This document shows positions 24,831-37,009 of a DNA stretch of 64,000 bases, in pieces (within the stretch, counting starts at the first letter, position 1; each line of letters starts with the position of its first letter). Position numbers and translations under genes: made by a program. The stretch comes from Manis javanica (taxonomy: Eukaryota; Chordata; Mammalia; Pholidota; Manidae), in the NCBI RefSeq assembly GCF_040802235.1, contig NC_133166.1, positions 113,846,991 to 113,910,990 of the forward strand, read 5' to 3'. Below the pieces are notes generated by a model. That model had not been told where the DNA came from. It made no database searches and saw only the letters and a list, made by a program, of their open reading frames with translations.

Positions 24831-26204
24831 TCATGAGCATTCTCCCAGGTGCTCTGATTTTCTCTGAAGACACCACCTTGGGTGGCCACATTATCTCTGG
24901 GCTCACTCTCACTCGTCCACACATCTGCCCCCAGAACTGATGGGGAGGCCACAGCCCTTGGCCACTGGCTGCTCCAGGTGGCTCTCCTGGTTGCAGACAA
25001 CCATCCCTAATTCAGGTTGACTCAAGAGACAAAAGAATGTATTGGGAGACTCTCAGGGAAGGGTAGGAAACCTGGGTTGGAGAGGAGGAGAAGCTGAGGA
25101 GTCTTTAGGGGTTCCCTAGGCTGCTCATGGGGCCACTGTGGCCACTGCTGACACATGGATGCCACCAAGGACAGTGTTGCCGTGACATGCTACAGCCAGC
25201 CACTAGAAGAGCTCCCGGTGGTACCTGGTCGTTTGTGGAGGAATGAAAGGCTTGAGTCTACAGGCTGGTGAGTGGGGGGAAGGTTCTGGTCCCCACAGCC
25301 CCAAGGCCTCCACGGTGGGGAATTCTACACTGCAGAAGGCACAGACCCAACACCAGTCAGCTAAACCAAGCAGCCCAGTGGCTTCTACCCAGAGAAGTGC
25401 CACACAATGCCAATAGCATCTAGTGCTCGCTGAGCACTCCTGGGTGCCAGCTCCCTGTGAGGGGCTGTCTGCACAGGTCACTGCACAGAACCTTCCCATT
25501 AGCCTTGCGGGGGGTCAGCAGAACAGGCACAGCAAGCTGGCGATTGGCCCAGCAGACAGCAAGTATGCCGCATGCAAGGCACCAGTGTGTGGGGGCTGTG
25601 TGGCCCTCTTAGAGCCAGGCGGTGTGTCTCCAGCCTGTTTTCCCCTCTCGCTGCCCTGTACACAGGGGCCCCGAAGCCTGAAACTACATTTCCCAGAGTC
25701 TCCTGCAGCGGGGTCCAGGTTAGCATATGGCAATCACAGGTGTTTGGCTGGGATCTGGGAGCCTGGACGGGGGCGGTGGTGGCAGAATGGCTTTGTCGGA
25801 TGTGACACTTGGCCAGTGACTTCCAGGGGTCTTCTGGTAGCTCCCATGTCTACGCTTCCTGATTTCTCAATGCCAGGGTGCTGCCTCCCCTGCGCTCTCC
25901 AAGCTCTGCCAATGGTTTTGAAGCCCTTACATGCCTGAGTTCAAGCCCTCTCTACCTGAAATCCTGCTTTCATGGCAGAACCTTGCCCGGTCAGGACGGC
26001 ACACACTGCAGTTGTTGGGAATGCTGGCTTCAGAGCAAAATGGCTGGAGTTCAAAGCCCCACCTGGTCATTCTGTGGGTCCGTCCAGTCACTTGGAGCAT
26101 CTCAGTCTCATTTACTGTTTCCTCACTTAGGACATGCAGTGGTGAGGTCTCCCTCAAGCGGTGTGGGAAGAAACCAAGAGAACACGTGGCAAGTTCAGGC
26201 CACT

Positions 26205-26350
26205 AAGTAAATTAGTCACTATCACTGTTACCATCCCCATTTACCAGATGAGAAAAGCAAGGCTGGAAGAGGTGACGTCATTTGCCCCAAACCACACATC
26301 CAGGTGGGTGGGTGTGGATTCAAACCCAGGAGTGTGAGGCCTCCGGCTCC
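26205..26350 (-). mobile_element. MIR SINE fragment, antisense
   Basis: 'ccatccccatttaccagatg', then 'gtgtggattcaaacccagga' is the reverse complement of MIR. A weaker MIR-like piece is at about 25,400-25,600. Confidence 0.75.
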
Positions 26351-26622
26351 TTGGTTTCTCCCACTGTGCCTCAGGCCTTCAGCACTCAGCAAGCAAGGGG
26401 TGCGGGTCAGCATCCCACAGAAGGTGCAGCAGGGTGAAGGGAGATGGGTCACCGGCCTGCCTCCGCTCTCCCCTGGGGCTGCCAGGAGGAGCAGTGGGCG
26501 GTCATGACCCTGGCCTGTCACCACCTCTTCGTCTCACCTGCGGGCCTTGCTCGCCTGTGTGCTGCAGAAGGCAGGGGTCAGAGCCTGCTGTTGACAGAAG
26601 CTTGGAGCAAGGCTGTGCCCAG

Positions 26623-26667
26623 CCCTGGGCCACAGAGCCCTGGGCCACAGAGCCCTGCGCCACAGAG
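26623..26667 (+). repeat. 15-bp unit, three tandem copies
   Basis: Unit CCCTGGGCCACAGAG occurs twice exactly, and once with one change (CCCTGCGCCACAGAG). A small tandem duplication in unique DNA. Confidence 0.95.
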
Positions 26668-27439
26668 CAGAGCAGTGAGCAGGCTGGCCTCTGGCCTGAC
26701 CTCTGACTTCCCGATCCTTTCACCGCGCCCGGCTCACCCGGCATGGCAGCAGGGCATCAAAGGCCTGGAGGCTGTACCTGGGGCTGTGGACGAAGGCACT
26801 GGGGGTGGCAACACAGTCCAAACCATCCTTCTCCCTCAGTGGTCTTGGCCTATGGCGGCAAGAAGGCAGGTGGCAGCCTCAGGCTCACGTCCTACCAATG
26901 GAGAGAGAGGCTCCTTGCCTTAGGGGCCCAGCTAAAGCCCCAAGGTTGCATTTCATTGTCCCTGCGTGGCCATATGTCCATCCCTAGACTGATAACAGTG
27001 CCAGGGACATGCCGTCTGAGTCTTCAGACTCAGGCTGGGGTGGCTGTGGAAGCTGGTCCACCCTGAGCCATAGGGGCCAAGAATAGGGAAGTGACCTTTT
27101 CCAAAGAAGGCGCCAGCCTCCAGTAAGTGGACCTGGTGAAGGACCACGGCTGGGGAGCCAAGGACCCCAGCCTGTCCTCAGTCCCACCTCTGCTGACAGT
27201 GGCTGCACTTGCCTTCCGTCCTCCCTAGCAGCAGGTACTGGGGGGCCCTGGGATGGCGCAGGGACGTGCTCGAACAGGTGACCTTCAGTGCAGGTCCAGG
27301 AAGCCACAGAGGAAGGAGTGTCTCTTGGGAGGGAGAGTATTCAGTCTCCTCCCTGACGCATGCCTGCGGGCCAGCCTCCGTCTCGTGGGCCTCCAGCAGC
27401 TGGGAGAGCTGCTCAGCAAACCCCAGGCGCCATGATGAC

Positions 27440-27600
27440 CACAGAAACCGGTCATCTCATTCAATCCTCACCAAGCTCCACGGCACCCATTTTACAGGGA
27501 AACTGAGGCTCAAAAAGGCAAAGGCTGTGGCCAGTAGCACCTGAGCCCAGGCTCAGCCCAGGCCTGCCTGATCCCAGAGCCCGTGTCAACAACTGCCCTG
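27440..27600 (-). mobile_element. MIR SINE fragment, antisense
   Basis: 'cacccattttacagggaaac', then 'tgaggctcaaaaaggcaaag' is the MIR reverse complement. Confidence 0.65.
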
Positions 27601-27709
27601 TGAGCTCCTCTTTACTTCCTTTCTGAAATGGCTTCAACATGCTGTTCAATCAGTGCCGCTTTAGTTGTAAAGCCAGGTAGTATGTGGTCAGGGCATGTCT
27701 GAGGCCTCA

Positions 27710-27850
27710 GCTGTGTGTGCGTGCGTCCCCGTCAGACCGCAGACCACCTGAGGGCAGGGGGGACGTCCCTGGTGCCCACTGTAGATCATGGCACAGAGTG
27801 GGTGCCCAGCAAACACCCAGGAGTGAGTGACTGGGGAGTGAATGAGTGCA
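27710..27850 (+). mobile_element. L2 LINE 3' end
   Basis: 'cagaccacctgagggcaggg', then 'catggcacagagtgggtgcc', and 'gaatgagtgcatcaa' match the L2 3' end in sense orientation. Confidence 0.6.
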
Positions 27851-29654
27851 TCAAGTCAGAGTGAGGGGCCTTGCAGGGCTGCAGGCACTGGGTCAGAGGG
27901 TGGCTGAGCTGGTGAAGGAAGAGAGACCAGTCCTCAGTAGCTCCCCATAGCCAGAGTCCAAGGTCAGCCATCCTGACCCTCTCAATCCAGCAAACAGTAA
28001 GGCCTCTTTGGAAGCCACGTGGCCAATAACAAGTCGCCACCTCACTGCCATCTATCTGACCCAGTGCCTAGAATGCCTGGCATGGCGGGGGTGGGGTTGG
28101 GTTGACACCTCTTGGCTCGCCCCCAGGGCAGCCCGGGTACACCTCTTCTCTGACCCAGGGCCAGAGGCTCGCCCAGCTGCCCCGCTGAGTCCTCCTTGTG
28201 CCACTGTCCACGTGGTACTGGGTGGTGGAAGGGGCAACTTCAGAATTGGGTGGCTCTGGATTGAAGCACCACCAGGGCAGACAGGTTGACAGACGGGAGG
28301 AAGGCTGCCCCCAGGTCCTTCATGTCTCCCTGCTCCCACCCCTTACTCTTTCTCCTGGTGGCAGCCGGGGACACTCAGCTCACTTTGCTTCCTTCTCACC
28401 CACCGGGAAAGCGGTCAGCCACGTGGGGCCCCATGCCTGCTCTGCCCCCGCTCAGCACACGTCCTGGGCCTGCCCCTGGGCCTCAGGTCCCTCTGTGTAT
28501 TTCCTGGCTGGACTGGGGTGGAGCTGGAAGGTTCCCTGAGGCTGGATGAGGCGGGGTTCTCGAGCCCAGCGCTCCTGGGGCTCAGCCTCGGGGCTGTGTG
28601 GGAGCCCTCAGGAAGTGGCAGCTCCTGTGCCTGGAGGTGGGGCGCAGGGCCCGCCAGAGGATGGCATGTTCCCACCGGTCTGCCACGCTCTGGGCATGAA
28701 GCTGTGGCAGCGGCAGGTGGAAGTGAGAGGCTGCTGATCCTGCCCACGTCCCCCTGGCCATCAGCCTTCCCCATCCCAGACCCCAGGCCCTGCTCCCCAC
28801 CATGGCCCTTCTCTGCTGGGAGTCCCTTGGTGGGCTGGGCACAGGTTGGGCACAGCATCCTGCCCAGCACGGCCTCCTGGGCCTTCACTTCACTGGGAGG
28901 GAGGAGGAGAGACCTGCCCAAGGGCTCCCATGCCTGGTGGCAGCCTGGGCTTTGGCTTTCTGGGGCAGCCTGAACCCTGCCCCACCGACCTGCGAGGGTA
29001 GGACGCTGGAGGGCCTCAAGGAGGCAGCACCTCACTCTCAGCTGGTGGCTTAGCCTTGCCCGCCTGGCTTAGCTCCTGAGCCTCAAGGACCCCATGGGGC
29101 TGGAGGGCTCAGGCCGAGCAGAGAGAAGATGGGGGTCAGAGAGGGGTTGGGGGTGACACTGCACTGAGACTTGAGGGGTGAGAAGTAGCCCCATGACTAA
29201 GGGGTGGGGCGGAGAGAGGGTCCCTGCAGAGGGAGAAGCAGGCAAAGACCTTCTAACCCAAGGGAGCCCCGGGGCTACTCATCAGCCCCACCCCCATGCT
29301 TCAGGCCACAGCGGCGGGGCCTCCAGGGGGTCCCCAGCCCAGCCCAGTGTGGTGGAGCCCTGGTGTGGCACTGGTGATGCCATCCCAGTCTGGGCCTCAG
29401 GGCTGCCCTCCCGGAAGTGCCAGCCCCCCGTATTCCCAAAGGCCCGAGGAAGACACTTGGAGCCTTTACTGGAGCTCCGCGAGGTGGACCTGACTCAGGT
29501 CGGAGGACGGGCAGGCAGCACCCCTGGCGCTCCCCCTACCCTGTTCACTGGCTGGAGAGAGGCCAGCGCCAGTCCCTTGGCGAGTGTCTGCCGCTTAGGA
29601 ACGCGCCTTATCGCAGGCCGACAGCAGCCGCCTCCTGGCCTGGCAGCTGGCTGA

Positions 29655-29850
29655 CTTTTTTTTTTTTTGCATCACGGTTTTATTTTGAAATCACAAGCAA
29701 TTCAAAGTGACCATGGTGAGGCCTCTGTCGAGATTGTTCAGCAGAGTTGCCCAGTTTTATGACTAAACAGTGCAGCATTTTTCAATGAACTAACTGTCAG
29801 GATCCTCTTCAAAGAAAAGTATTGCCTCCATCTGGGCTTTTCTTAGACTA
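29655..29850 (-). pseudogene. Probable 3' end of a processed retrocopy, with poly(A) tail
   Basis: On the minus strand the sequence reads ...TTTCAAAATAAAACCGTGATG followed directly by about 13 A (plus-strand poly(T) at 29,656-29,668). A poly(A) signal 12 bases before a genomic A-run marks a reverse-transcribed mRNA end. The preceding 170 bp look like a 3' UTR; one frame ends in EEDPDS and stop near 29,810. The parent gene is not recognised. The 5' limit is uncertain: similar flanks (AAGTCAGGCTGCAGCTGCC near 30,040 versus AAGTCAGCCAGCTGCC after the tail) could be a decayed target duplication, giving about 390 bp. Confidence 0.45.
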
Positions 29851-32800
29851 GAAACACAGGGCGGAGAACTCTAAACATCGACATGCCCATCCCGTCTCCT
29901 CAGAGCTGCACACTGGTCCCCGCCTGTTACCCCTTTTTAAACGTTCTAGATTGGCCACCCGGACCTTCTCCTCATCCTTCCCAGAGGACATCCCGATCTC
30001 CCTTGCCTCCAGGACTTCGCACGTGGCAGCTGCAGCCTGACTTGATTCCTCAGCAGAAGCGGCCCCTCCTCTGTCCTCCTCCGAGCTCCTCACATGCGTC
30101 CATTCAAGCATTTATCCCGCCTTCCTGCTGATTCTGTATTTGCCATTTTTGAGCAAAGGCCTGTGTTGGTGTCACCCCTGTAGCCCCTGTGGCTCTGGGT
30201 GTCCAGCACCGATTTTGTGCCTAGTAAGGAAGGCTGTCAAGGGAGCAGATGAATCCAGAGAAGCCTGTGGAAGCAGGAAAGGAACGGGGACAGAGCTGCA
30301 CCTTCTGTTTAGCTGACAAACAGGCACTGGCCCGAGGCAGAGCTGGAGTCGGTTTGTGTCCGTGTCAACGGTGGAGATCCTCCAGTGGCCTCGCATTTTT
30401 GAAGCTGAGTTGGAGAAGATCCTGATTAAGGCTGTTTGACCAGGTGACAGTTGGAGCGGACAGAGGGAAGAGGAGAAAGAGGAGGCCCGTGGGGTCGGGG
30501 GTGCCATGCCCAGGCTGCTGAGGTGGTGCACTCCGATGCCAGCCAGCACCAACCACAGCCACGGGCCCTGGGCCCCAGGTGAAGGCCCAGCCAGCACCCT
30601 CACTTAGTCCCAGCAGCCCCAGCGCAGGGCTCGCACTGCCCATTCACAGGCGAGGAAGCAGCAGGGAGAGGAAGCGTTGTGTGCACACTCCCACAGCGAG
30701 GGGCGGCAGAGAGAGGGCAGCCAGTGTCAGGCGCCCCCCCAGGCTGGGCCGCTGCCCGCACCAGCTCTGGTCCCTGGAGGCTGGCAAGGCTCAGTCCTCT
30801 GCTCCCCCTCTTACTCCAAGAAGAAAAATGTGGCTTGACCGGCAAGAGGAGGAAATAAGCATAGTTCTGCTTTGTCTGGAGGAGAGGGACCCTGAGAAGG
30901 GCTTTTTGCAGCCCGCCGGAGGCTGGGAGACAGACCGGCGGCCACCCGCGCGTTCCTGGCCACTCCCACCAGCAGCTGACTCACCACCCCCGACAAGGGG
31001 GTGTCACGGAATCAAAATGCCCGACCTGCTGCCCGTCGTGAAATACCCACCAACAGAGGAGCAGGTACCTTGGTTCACAGCGTCCTGTCCGTAGGACGCT
31101 GACGCTGCTTCCTGTCAGATGGCTACAGCTTGCGCTTGTCCCCAGGAGAACCACAGCTGCGCTTTACGGGATAAACAAGAAAACTGCTGGTCAGATACGG
31201 TCCCTCCTTTGCACCTGGATTACGTTTCTGTAAAGTCTCTGTTAGAAGAGTGGGGTGGGCAGCCCTCCAGGCTGGAGGAAACCTTGGACTTTTCCCCGCT
31301 GTGCCAAGGCATCTTTGTGTTTGACTCACTTTTTCAGATAAAGACAAGGCCACACCGCTCGGGGCCCAGCAAACACACAGGCATCTTGCCCACTTTCAAG
31401 CTCCCAGAGTGTATTTGTCTAGTGGGGGTGGGCCACCCTGTTTATCTGCATGATAACCTTTGGACAAAGTTTTGGCTTCATGTGACTGCATGGAAATGAA
31501 GGTAAAAAATGATGATTGCTTCCAAGAATTCCAAGGGAATTCTTAGGAGACAAAGAATTTGGGAAATAGTCTGGCCAAGGCAGGGCTCATGACTCGGGCC
31601 AGCCCCAGTGAGCCTCTCTGTGGCCCTCGAGGTGCTCACGGGGCACGGCTCCAAGCCGAGCTGGGCCTGGGACCTGGCTCCAGGGGCCCCAGCTGTGTGG
31701 CCTCAGGCAGGCTGACTCCCTTGGCGCCCCCCACCTGGTCAGGCTCTCTGCCTGTGCTCGCCCCTTAGGGACTCGGCGTCTTGCTCCTGCTTGCTTGGTC
31801 CCCGGGACTCACAGTGAGGCTGTCTGCCATCACCTTGGGCGACCGCAGATCTGTCCATGTTGGTCTCTCAGAACCAAGACCTTCACCCTCAGGCTCCTTC
31901 TGGGAACTGGTCATCATGGAATATGCCTTTCAAACTTCTGAGAGTCCACCCTCTGACCTCCACCCCCTGTCCCCTCCGCGTGCTTGTCTGACTACTGCTG
32001 GATTCTTCTCTGGCCTCTAGGCATAGTTCGCCTCTCCTGTCCCTGGTCAGGGGTCCACTCAGGTCATGTGCTCTTCTCTTCCCCGGGTGCTCTCCAGGGT
32101 TCTCCACTCAAGTCCTCTCCTGCCCACCTGTGCCCTCTATCTTGCTGTCCCCTGGAGTCCCCTCCCCTCTGGCCGAGGACTCACACCCGGGGGAGAAGTG
32201 CTGCTACCTACCAGCTCTGGCTCTCACAGGCATTTGGACCAGCGACTGGTACCTGGAAGGTGACCAGTACCGTTCTGTAATGAATTATACTGGCTTCTGT
32301 AATCGTCATTTCCCTTTGATTTTACATCTCCTTCATGCTCCTCAAGCTTTGGGACCCCTTCTCTCTTCCCCCTGCTCAGATGATCTCGCCTATTTGACAG
32401 ACAACAGAGGCTTCGATGTTGCGGCCGGCTCTCCCTCCACACCCACCACCACCTCTTTCTCCTCGTCACCAAGGAAAGTGGACCCATGTCCTGAGACGGC
32501 CCCCTCCTCTAGATCCTGAATAATGCCATCACTTCCCTTCTCAGAACCGGTCCGGGGGAAGCTGCCGTCTCCACGCCAGAGCTGCTTGCCCCTCCTTAGC
32601 CAAGGGAAGTCCTCCCTGACCCTCCTGCCTTCCCAGCTCTCACCCGCCCTCCTTCGCGAACTCTCCTCTTCCTTCTCCCACCCGCCTGGCTCCTCTTGGG
32701 AGGGTGGCCAGCTCTGCGCCCCTAGGTCGCCAGGGCCCATGTCGGGAAAGCCCTAGGGCTGATGTCCTCTTTCCCTAGTTTATCTCGCCTGCTCCCGTGG

Positions 32801-33794
32801 CTTTAATTACACACTGAAGACACTGGCATTTTGCCTCCCCACCCCGAGCACCTGACAGGTGCTAAGTATTCAACAAATACGAAAGAAACGCAGCTTGCCT
32901 CCCTCCACTCTGGGTCTCAGACCGGGGGACACACCTGCACACTCCCCGCCAGGTTCTGGGTGCCCGAGCAGACCTGGCGACACTCTGCTTCCCTGCGGCA
33001 GGTGGCTTATCCTGAAAAGAGAAGTCACCGTCTACTGCAGTCAGCACTTACCAATCCGACAAGGAGGAAATAGGATCTGGGGCAGGGTGACTTTTTTTTA
33101 AAATGAACATTACCAAAGTCATCTCTCTGACACTGCAGGGCATCCTGCGTCCTCCAGATTAGCAGCTTCCCAGCGATTTCCGCAAATAGGGCCCTGGGTG
33201 GGTGGGGATGGCAGGGGTGCAGGAAGAGCCTTAGTGAGACCCCCTTCCCAATCCTGCCCATCCACCCACCCTGCCCCTTCCCAAGGAATCAGAACCCATA
33301 TTTTCTCTAGGCCGCATCACAGCAGATACAAATATTGCCAAAGATCTTAGGACCCACAGTGACACGGAGGGCCGGAGGGCCCCCACGCTGCCTTGCACAC
33401 CAGGGCTCCCTTCACCAGACCCTGGCCTACGTGGTGCCCAAGCCCGGCAGCATGCCAGCGTCCTGAGTGCCACTGGGTTTTGCAACATGATGGGGTGTGG
33501 GTGACAGATGACATTTGAGAAACTAATCAACAGTGGCCTTGGTGGTATTTGGAAGGCGTTGACTCACTTAAAAGTAGAGAAAACCTGAGAGGGACAAGAT
33601 CTGAGTATTTCACAGGCGTGCCGCCATTTGACCTGTTTACATACTGGGCATGAAGTTTGGGCAGGCATTCAATTAATGAGGAGAAGATGGCTCCTGGTCT
33701 CAGTGCCACTCACCCTGCCTGCCTTGCAAGTGGACACAGCTCATCCCGCAGCTTGGCTGGCAACCAGACCAGGCATTCCGCTCAGTCCTAGATG

Positions 33795-33905
33795 CTAGAA
33801 AGGTGGGTCCCAGGGACGAGCAGCTTGCTCAGGGCCACTTGGTGCACAGTGGGGCCAACTCAGGTTTCCTGACTCCTAAATCTGGCATGTCTACTCTTTC
33901 AACTA
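33795..33905 (-). mobile_element. MIR-like fragment, antisense
   Basis: 'cagcttgctcagggccactt', then 'tttcctgactcctaaatctg' resembles the reverse complement of MIR. Diverged. Confidence 0.5.
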
Positions 33906-34284
33906 GGTTTTGCTAGTAGGTGGGCCAAAAAGCCTCCCTACAGTCCTGTCCCATTCAGTGAGGGAGAATAAACCAGTTAACCAGGAACCATTCATAATTG
34001 TGTTGCTCCAGCCTTCTTGGCCTTGAGGGCTGGGAGGGAATGCACTAAATGTGGTAAAAGCAGCCTCCCCGCTGAGGAAGGCTTTCCCCTGTCCTCTTAA
34101 ACCTCACAACACCAGAAGTGGGGTCCAGGGCTCAGACAGCTCAACCCTCGCAGACACTGAGACACTTCAGAAGCTCTGATTTTCTAAATTCTACTGGAAA
34201 TGAAAACCTTGTGGACCAAGTCACCACTTCGATCTTTCCTTCTCAGATACAGGCAACACCGGCCAAATTGTTTTAATTTCCGAA

Positions 34285-34290
34285 TTTATT
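34285..34290 (-). terminator. KMT5B: Distal KMT5B poly(A) signal
   Basis: AATAAA on the minus strand (plus tttatt), in TTTTAATAAATTCGG context. A GU-rich downstream element follows within 30 nt, and GC-rich intergenic DNA begins just beyond. Cleavage is expected at about 34,262-34,272. Confidence 0.65.
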
Positions 34291-36762
34291 AAAATGATTA
34301 ACCTCAATACTGCAAGTGCATGTACAAAATATTTGTAAAAAATGTTTTTAATGAAACGTTAAAGAACTTACCTCAAGTGCTGAAAAAGTCCTTTTTTCAT
34401 TCTTTCAGTACAAGGAATACATTGTATCTCAAAAGTATTACAACTCAGCAAACCAATTTAAAACAGTAATTTGAAAAGCGATTGAAAATTGAATACATGT
34501 ATTTTTATGATCATTTCCTAATTCTTACAATGCCAAAATTGTTACCAATCATTGCATAAGCTCAAGCTAAGGGTTTTATTGAATGCAACCTCACCAGAGT
34601 GTGAATTTTGCCACGCCACACAGTGAAGTTTTACAGCAGAGCTGAAACAGCTCCGAGGCCCCTAACTTGGAAAACGGAAATTAGGTTTCCCTGGAAGGCG
34701 CCAGCAGGGGCCGCTGAGCGCTTGCGCACCTCGGCTTCCTGAGGCAGTGACCACATGGGATGTCACAGCTCAGACCCATGGGAGGTTGGCCTCAAAAGGC
34801 CGCAATAATATTAAAAGAAATGTCATAAATAAGTTACTAAAGTAAGCTTAAAAATGGAGAAAATTGGGAAATGTGGTATTTTGTTACTTCTTAAGATTGA
34901 AATTCCTGAAATGGGTATTGTATATATTTCAAGCAACAGTTCAAAAGTTAGTCTCTTAGCCTCTTCAGAACACTTCAAAGTAAGGTGGGAATAGAAGAGG
35001 CGACCCACTGCTCTCCGGCATTTCCTAGACGCGGGCTCAGTGTGACCTTCCTTGGTAGCACGCGTCTCCCGCTTCTCTTACACAGGGATCCCGTCAGGAC
35101 GGGATGTGGTCTGTAAAGCGTTCTGAATGCCTCGGGGCACAGACCTGGGGGGCTGCCCCAGGTCACGAAGTGAAGAACTCAAGCACAGGGGGCATGAGTG
35201 TGTGCAAGAAGTCAGCTGCACGGCCCACGTTCCACCTGAGGGATTAAGCTGCACTGGACAGACCAGGATGCGATGGCACAAGACCATAGAAGCGATTCCT
35301 TGAGGAACATGAGAAAAAAATTCTCAATTTAAAAACCTCATAAGAATATTAACTTCTATTTGGAACCTACTAGCACTAATTCACTAATTTTAAGGAACTT
35401 AATTTAAATGATGTCCTCGGAACTTGGAAGCAGGTAGGAATCAACTGGTAATAACAGGAAGCACTGGGGGTCTCTCCACTGGACTTTTCATTACCTGCAG
35501 GCTCCTTTTAATATTTTAAGACATGGGCTACTTTTCTACAGATACTACACGAATCCCCTAAATTGATTTTACTTAGGAACACTGTATATCTGAAAGTACA
35601 TGTACACATTTCCCAGAAAGAAAGAGACACACTGGTACAGATTTATATTCCCAAATTCTTTGTCCAATGATTTGTAAAATAATCCAGAGAAACAAAAGAT
35701 TGAACATAATAAAAAATTTGGTCATTAAGTTACTTAAAATTCTCTTCTCAAAGTGCTTCAAAAAACAAATTAAATCTGACTCCTCTCTTTAATAGTCAAA
35801 AAAATCTTTGATACTTTCATACATAAACTAACATAAGCCAGGAACTCCCACTGATGCAGTGCTTAAAACTATATATTTATAATTTCCTATTTTATTGGCA
35901 TGAATATTTTCTAAACTTAAAAACCTTCCTGGTAAGTTCTTTTAATTTCTTATGACAAAAATTTCTCACAACACACAAATATTTACAACATATACATTGT
36001 TTTCAGTTCTTTACATTGAATTTCAAAGACAGACATTTTTATAGGTTACCACAGAACAAAAGCTGTGACTCATGTTTTTATTTCATAAACTATTATAAGT
36101 TAAAGTGAATAGTTTAATATTCCTTGTAGCATTTTACAAGTGCAACAGAAATCTTGACCCAAATTAAGATAGCTGTAGTTCATTAGATAAATGTTGTCAT
36201 CACATTGTTCACAGCAAATTTTTGAAAAAATAAGCACCAATCATTCTTGCAAAGAACAATTTTATCTAAAAGAATTGAAAAGTGTTAAATACAAGGTCTT
36301 TAATTTACATGACAAGCAATAAATACGCTGTATTGAAACCCATCCTGCACACTGCCACCCTTGTACACATTATGTACTGAAAAGGGAGCCGTCAGCAAGT
36401 AATTAATTGTACTTAGAAAAACGAACAAAAAAACAAACCAGTTTGACTCCCAACCTATGTTTGCTATTTTGACCAAGGCCATAAACAGTGCACCTGGGCT
36501 AGCAAACTGTGAAACTGACAGAACTCCAAGGGGGGATCATCTAGCAAATAAATCAATAAGCCAAGATCATTGCTGGTGATATTAGCATATACTAGAAAAC
36601 CTTAATATGCTGCAAGTATGATTTGTTTTTAAATTATTGTTTAGTTACATATTAAAGAGCCAGTTGATGCTCTTAGTTAAAAGAAAAAAATTGTGTAGCC
36701 ACATTATTGTTTTCAACGTCTGGTGTGGAGAGTTGCTATCACTGTACAATTTTGCTTGAGCC

Positions 36763-36768
36763 TTTATT
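36763..36768 (-). terminator. KMT5B: Proximal KMT5B poly(A) signal
   Basis: AATAAA on the minus strand (TGTAAAATAAAGGCTC), about 245 nt after the stop codon. Use of it would remove some 2.5 kb of 3' UTR. It is a candidate by motif only. Confidence 0.4.
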
Positions 36769-37009
36769 TTACAACAGGGCTCTCTTTACCTCTAACTCGG
36801 AATTGCACGTAAGAAGGCTATTTAAAAAGTACAATAAAAATCTGCACAAATCAGACTTAAGAAGAGTCGGTACACTGTACACTTTCTACAGTATTATGCT
36901 GTTAAGTGAAGAGACATCAGAAGGGCTGCCACTAAAAGGTTTCAGTTGAGGAATAACTGAGTGGAATTTCTTTAAAGTAGTTATCTCAGGTCAAATTAAG
37001 ACCAAGAGC

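Larger units (their letters stand above)
14061..34261. other. CHKA-KMT5B intergenic interval
   Basis: About 20 kb between the CHKA promoter and the KMT5B 3' end. It is GC-rich and contains MIR, L2, L1 and LTR remnants, a microsatellite and a short tandem repeat, each listed. Many ORFs of 60-200 codons exist on both strands between 25 and 33 kb. They overlap each other and lack family resemblance, splice structure or promoter context, so I treat them as chance ORFs of GC-rich DNA. The exception is the exon-like stretch at 19,472. I see nothing recognisable in 28,000-29,640 and 30,750-33,780 beyond ordinary unique DNA. Confidence 0.7.
34262..37009 (-). other. KMT5B: KMT5B 3' UTR
   Basis: The base composition changes from GC-rich intergenic to AT-rich at about 34,265. 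The region runs without recognisable repeats to the KMT5B stop codon. Poly(A) signals (AATAAA on the minus strand) occur at 36,763-36,768 (about 245 nt after the stop), 34,575-34,580 and 34,285-34,290. The last is followed by a GU-rich stretch (GGTGTTGCCTGT) and is the likely distal end, giving a 3' UTR of about 2.75 kb. The proximal signal would give a very short one, so alternative polyadenylation is likely. ORFs here are chance. Confidence 0.8.

Noticed and set aside
28415-29035. 206-codon minus-strand ORF, with overlapping plus-strand ORFs
   Set aside because: Several frames on both strands are open in the same GC-rich stretch, with no splice context or resemblance to a family; chance.
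30579-31094. 171-codon plus-strand ORF
   Set aside because: Partly in MIR-like text at its start, low-complexity, no promoter or splice sites; not supported as a gene.
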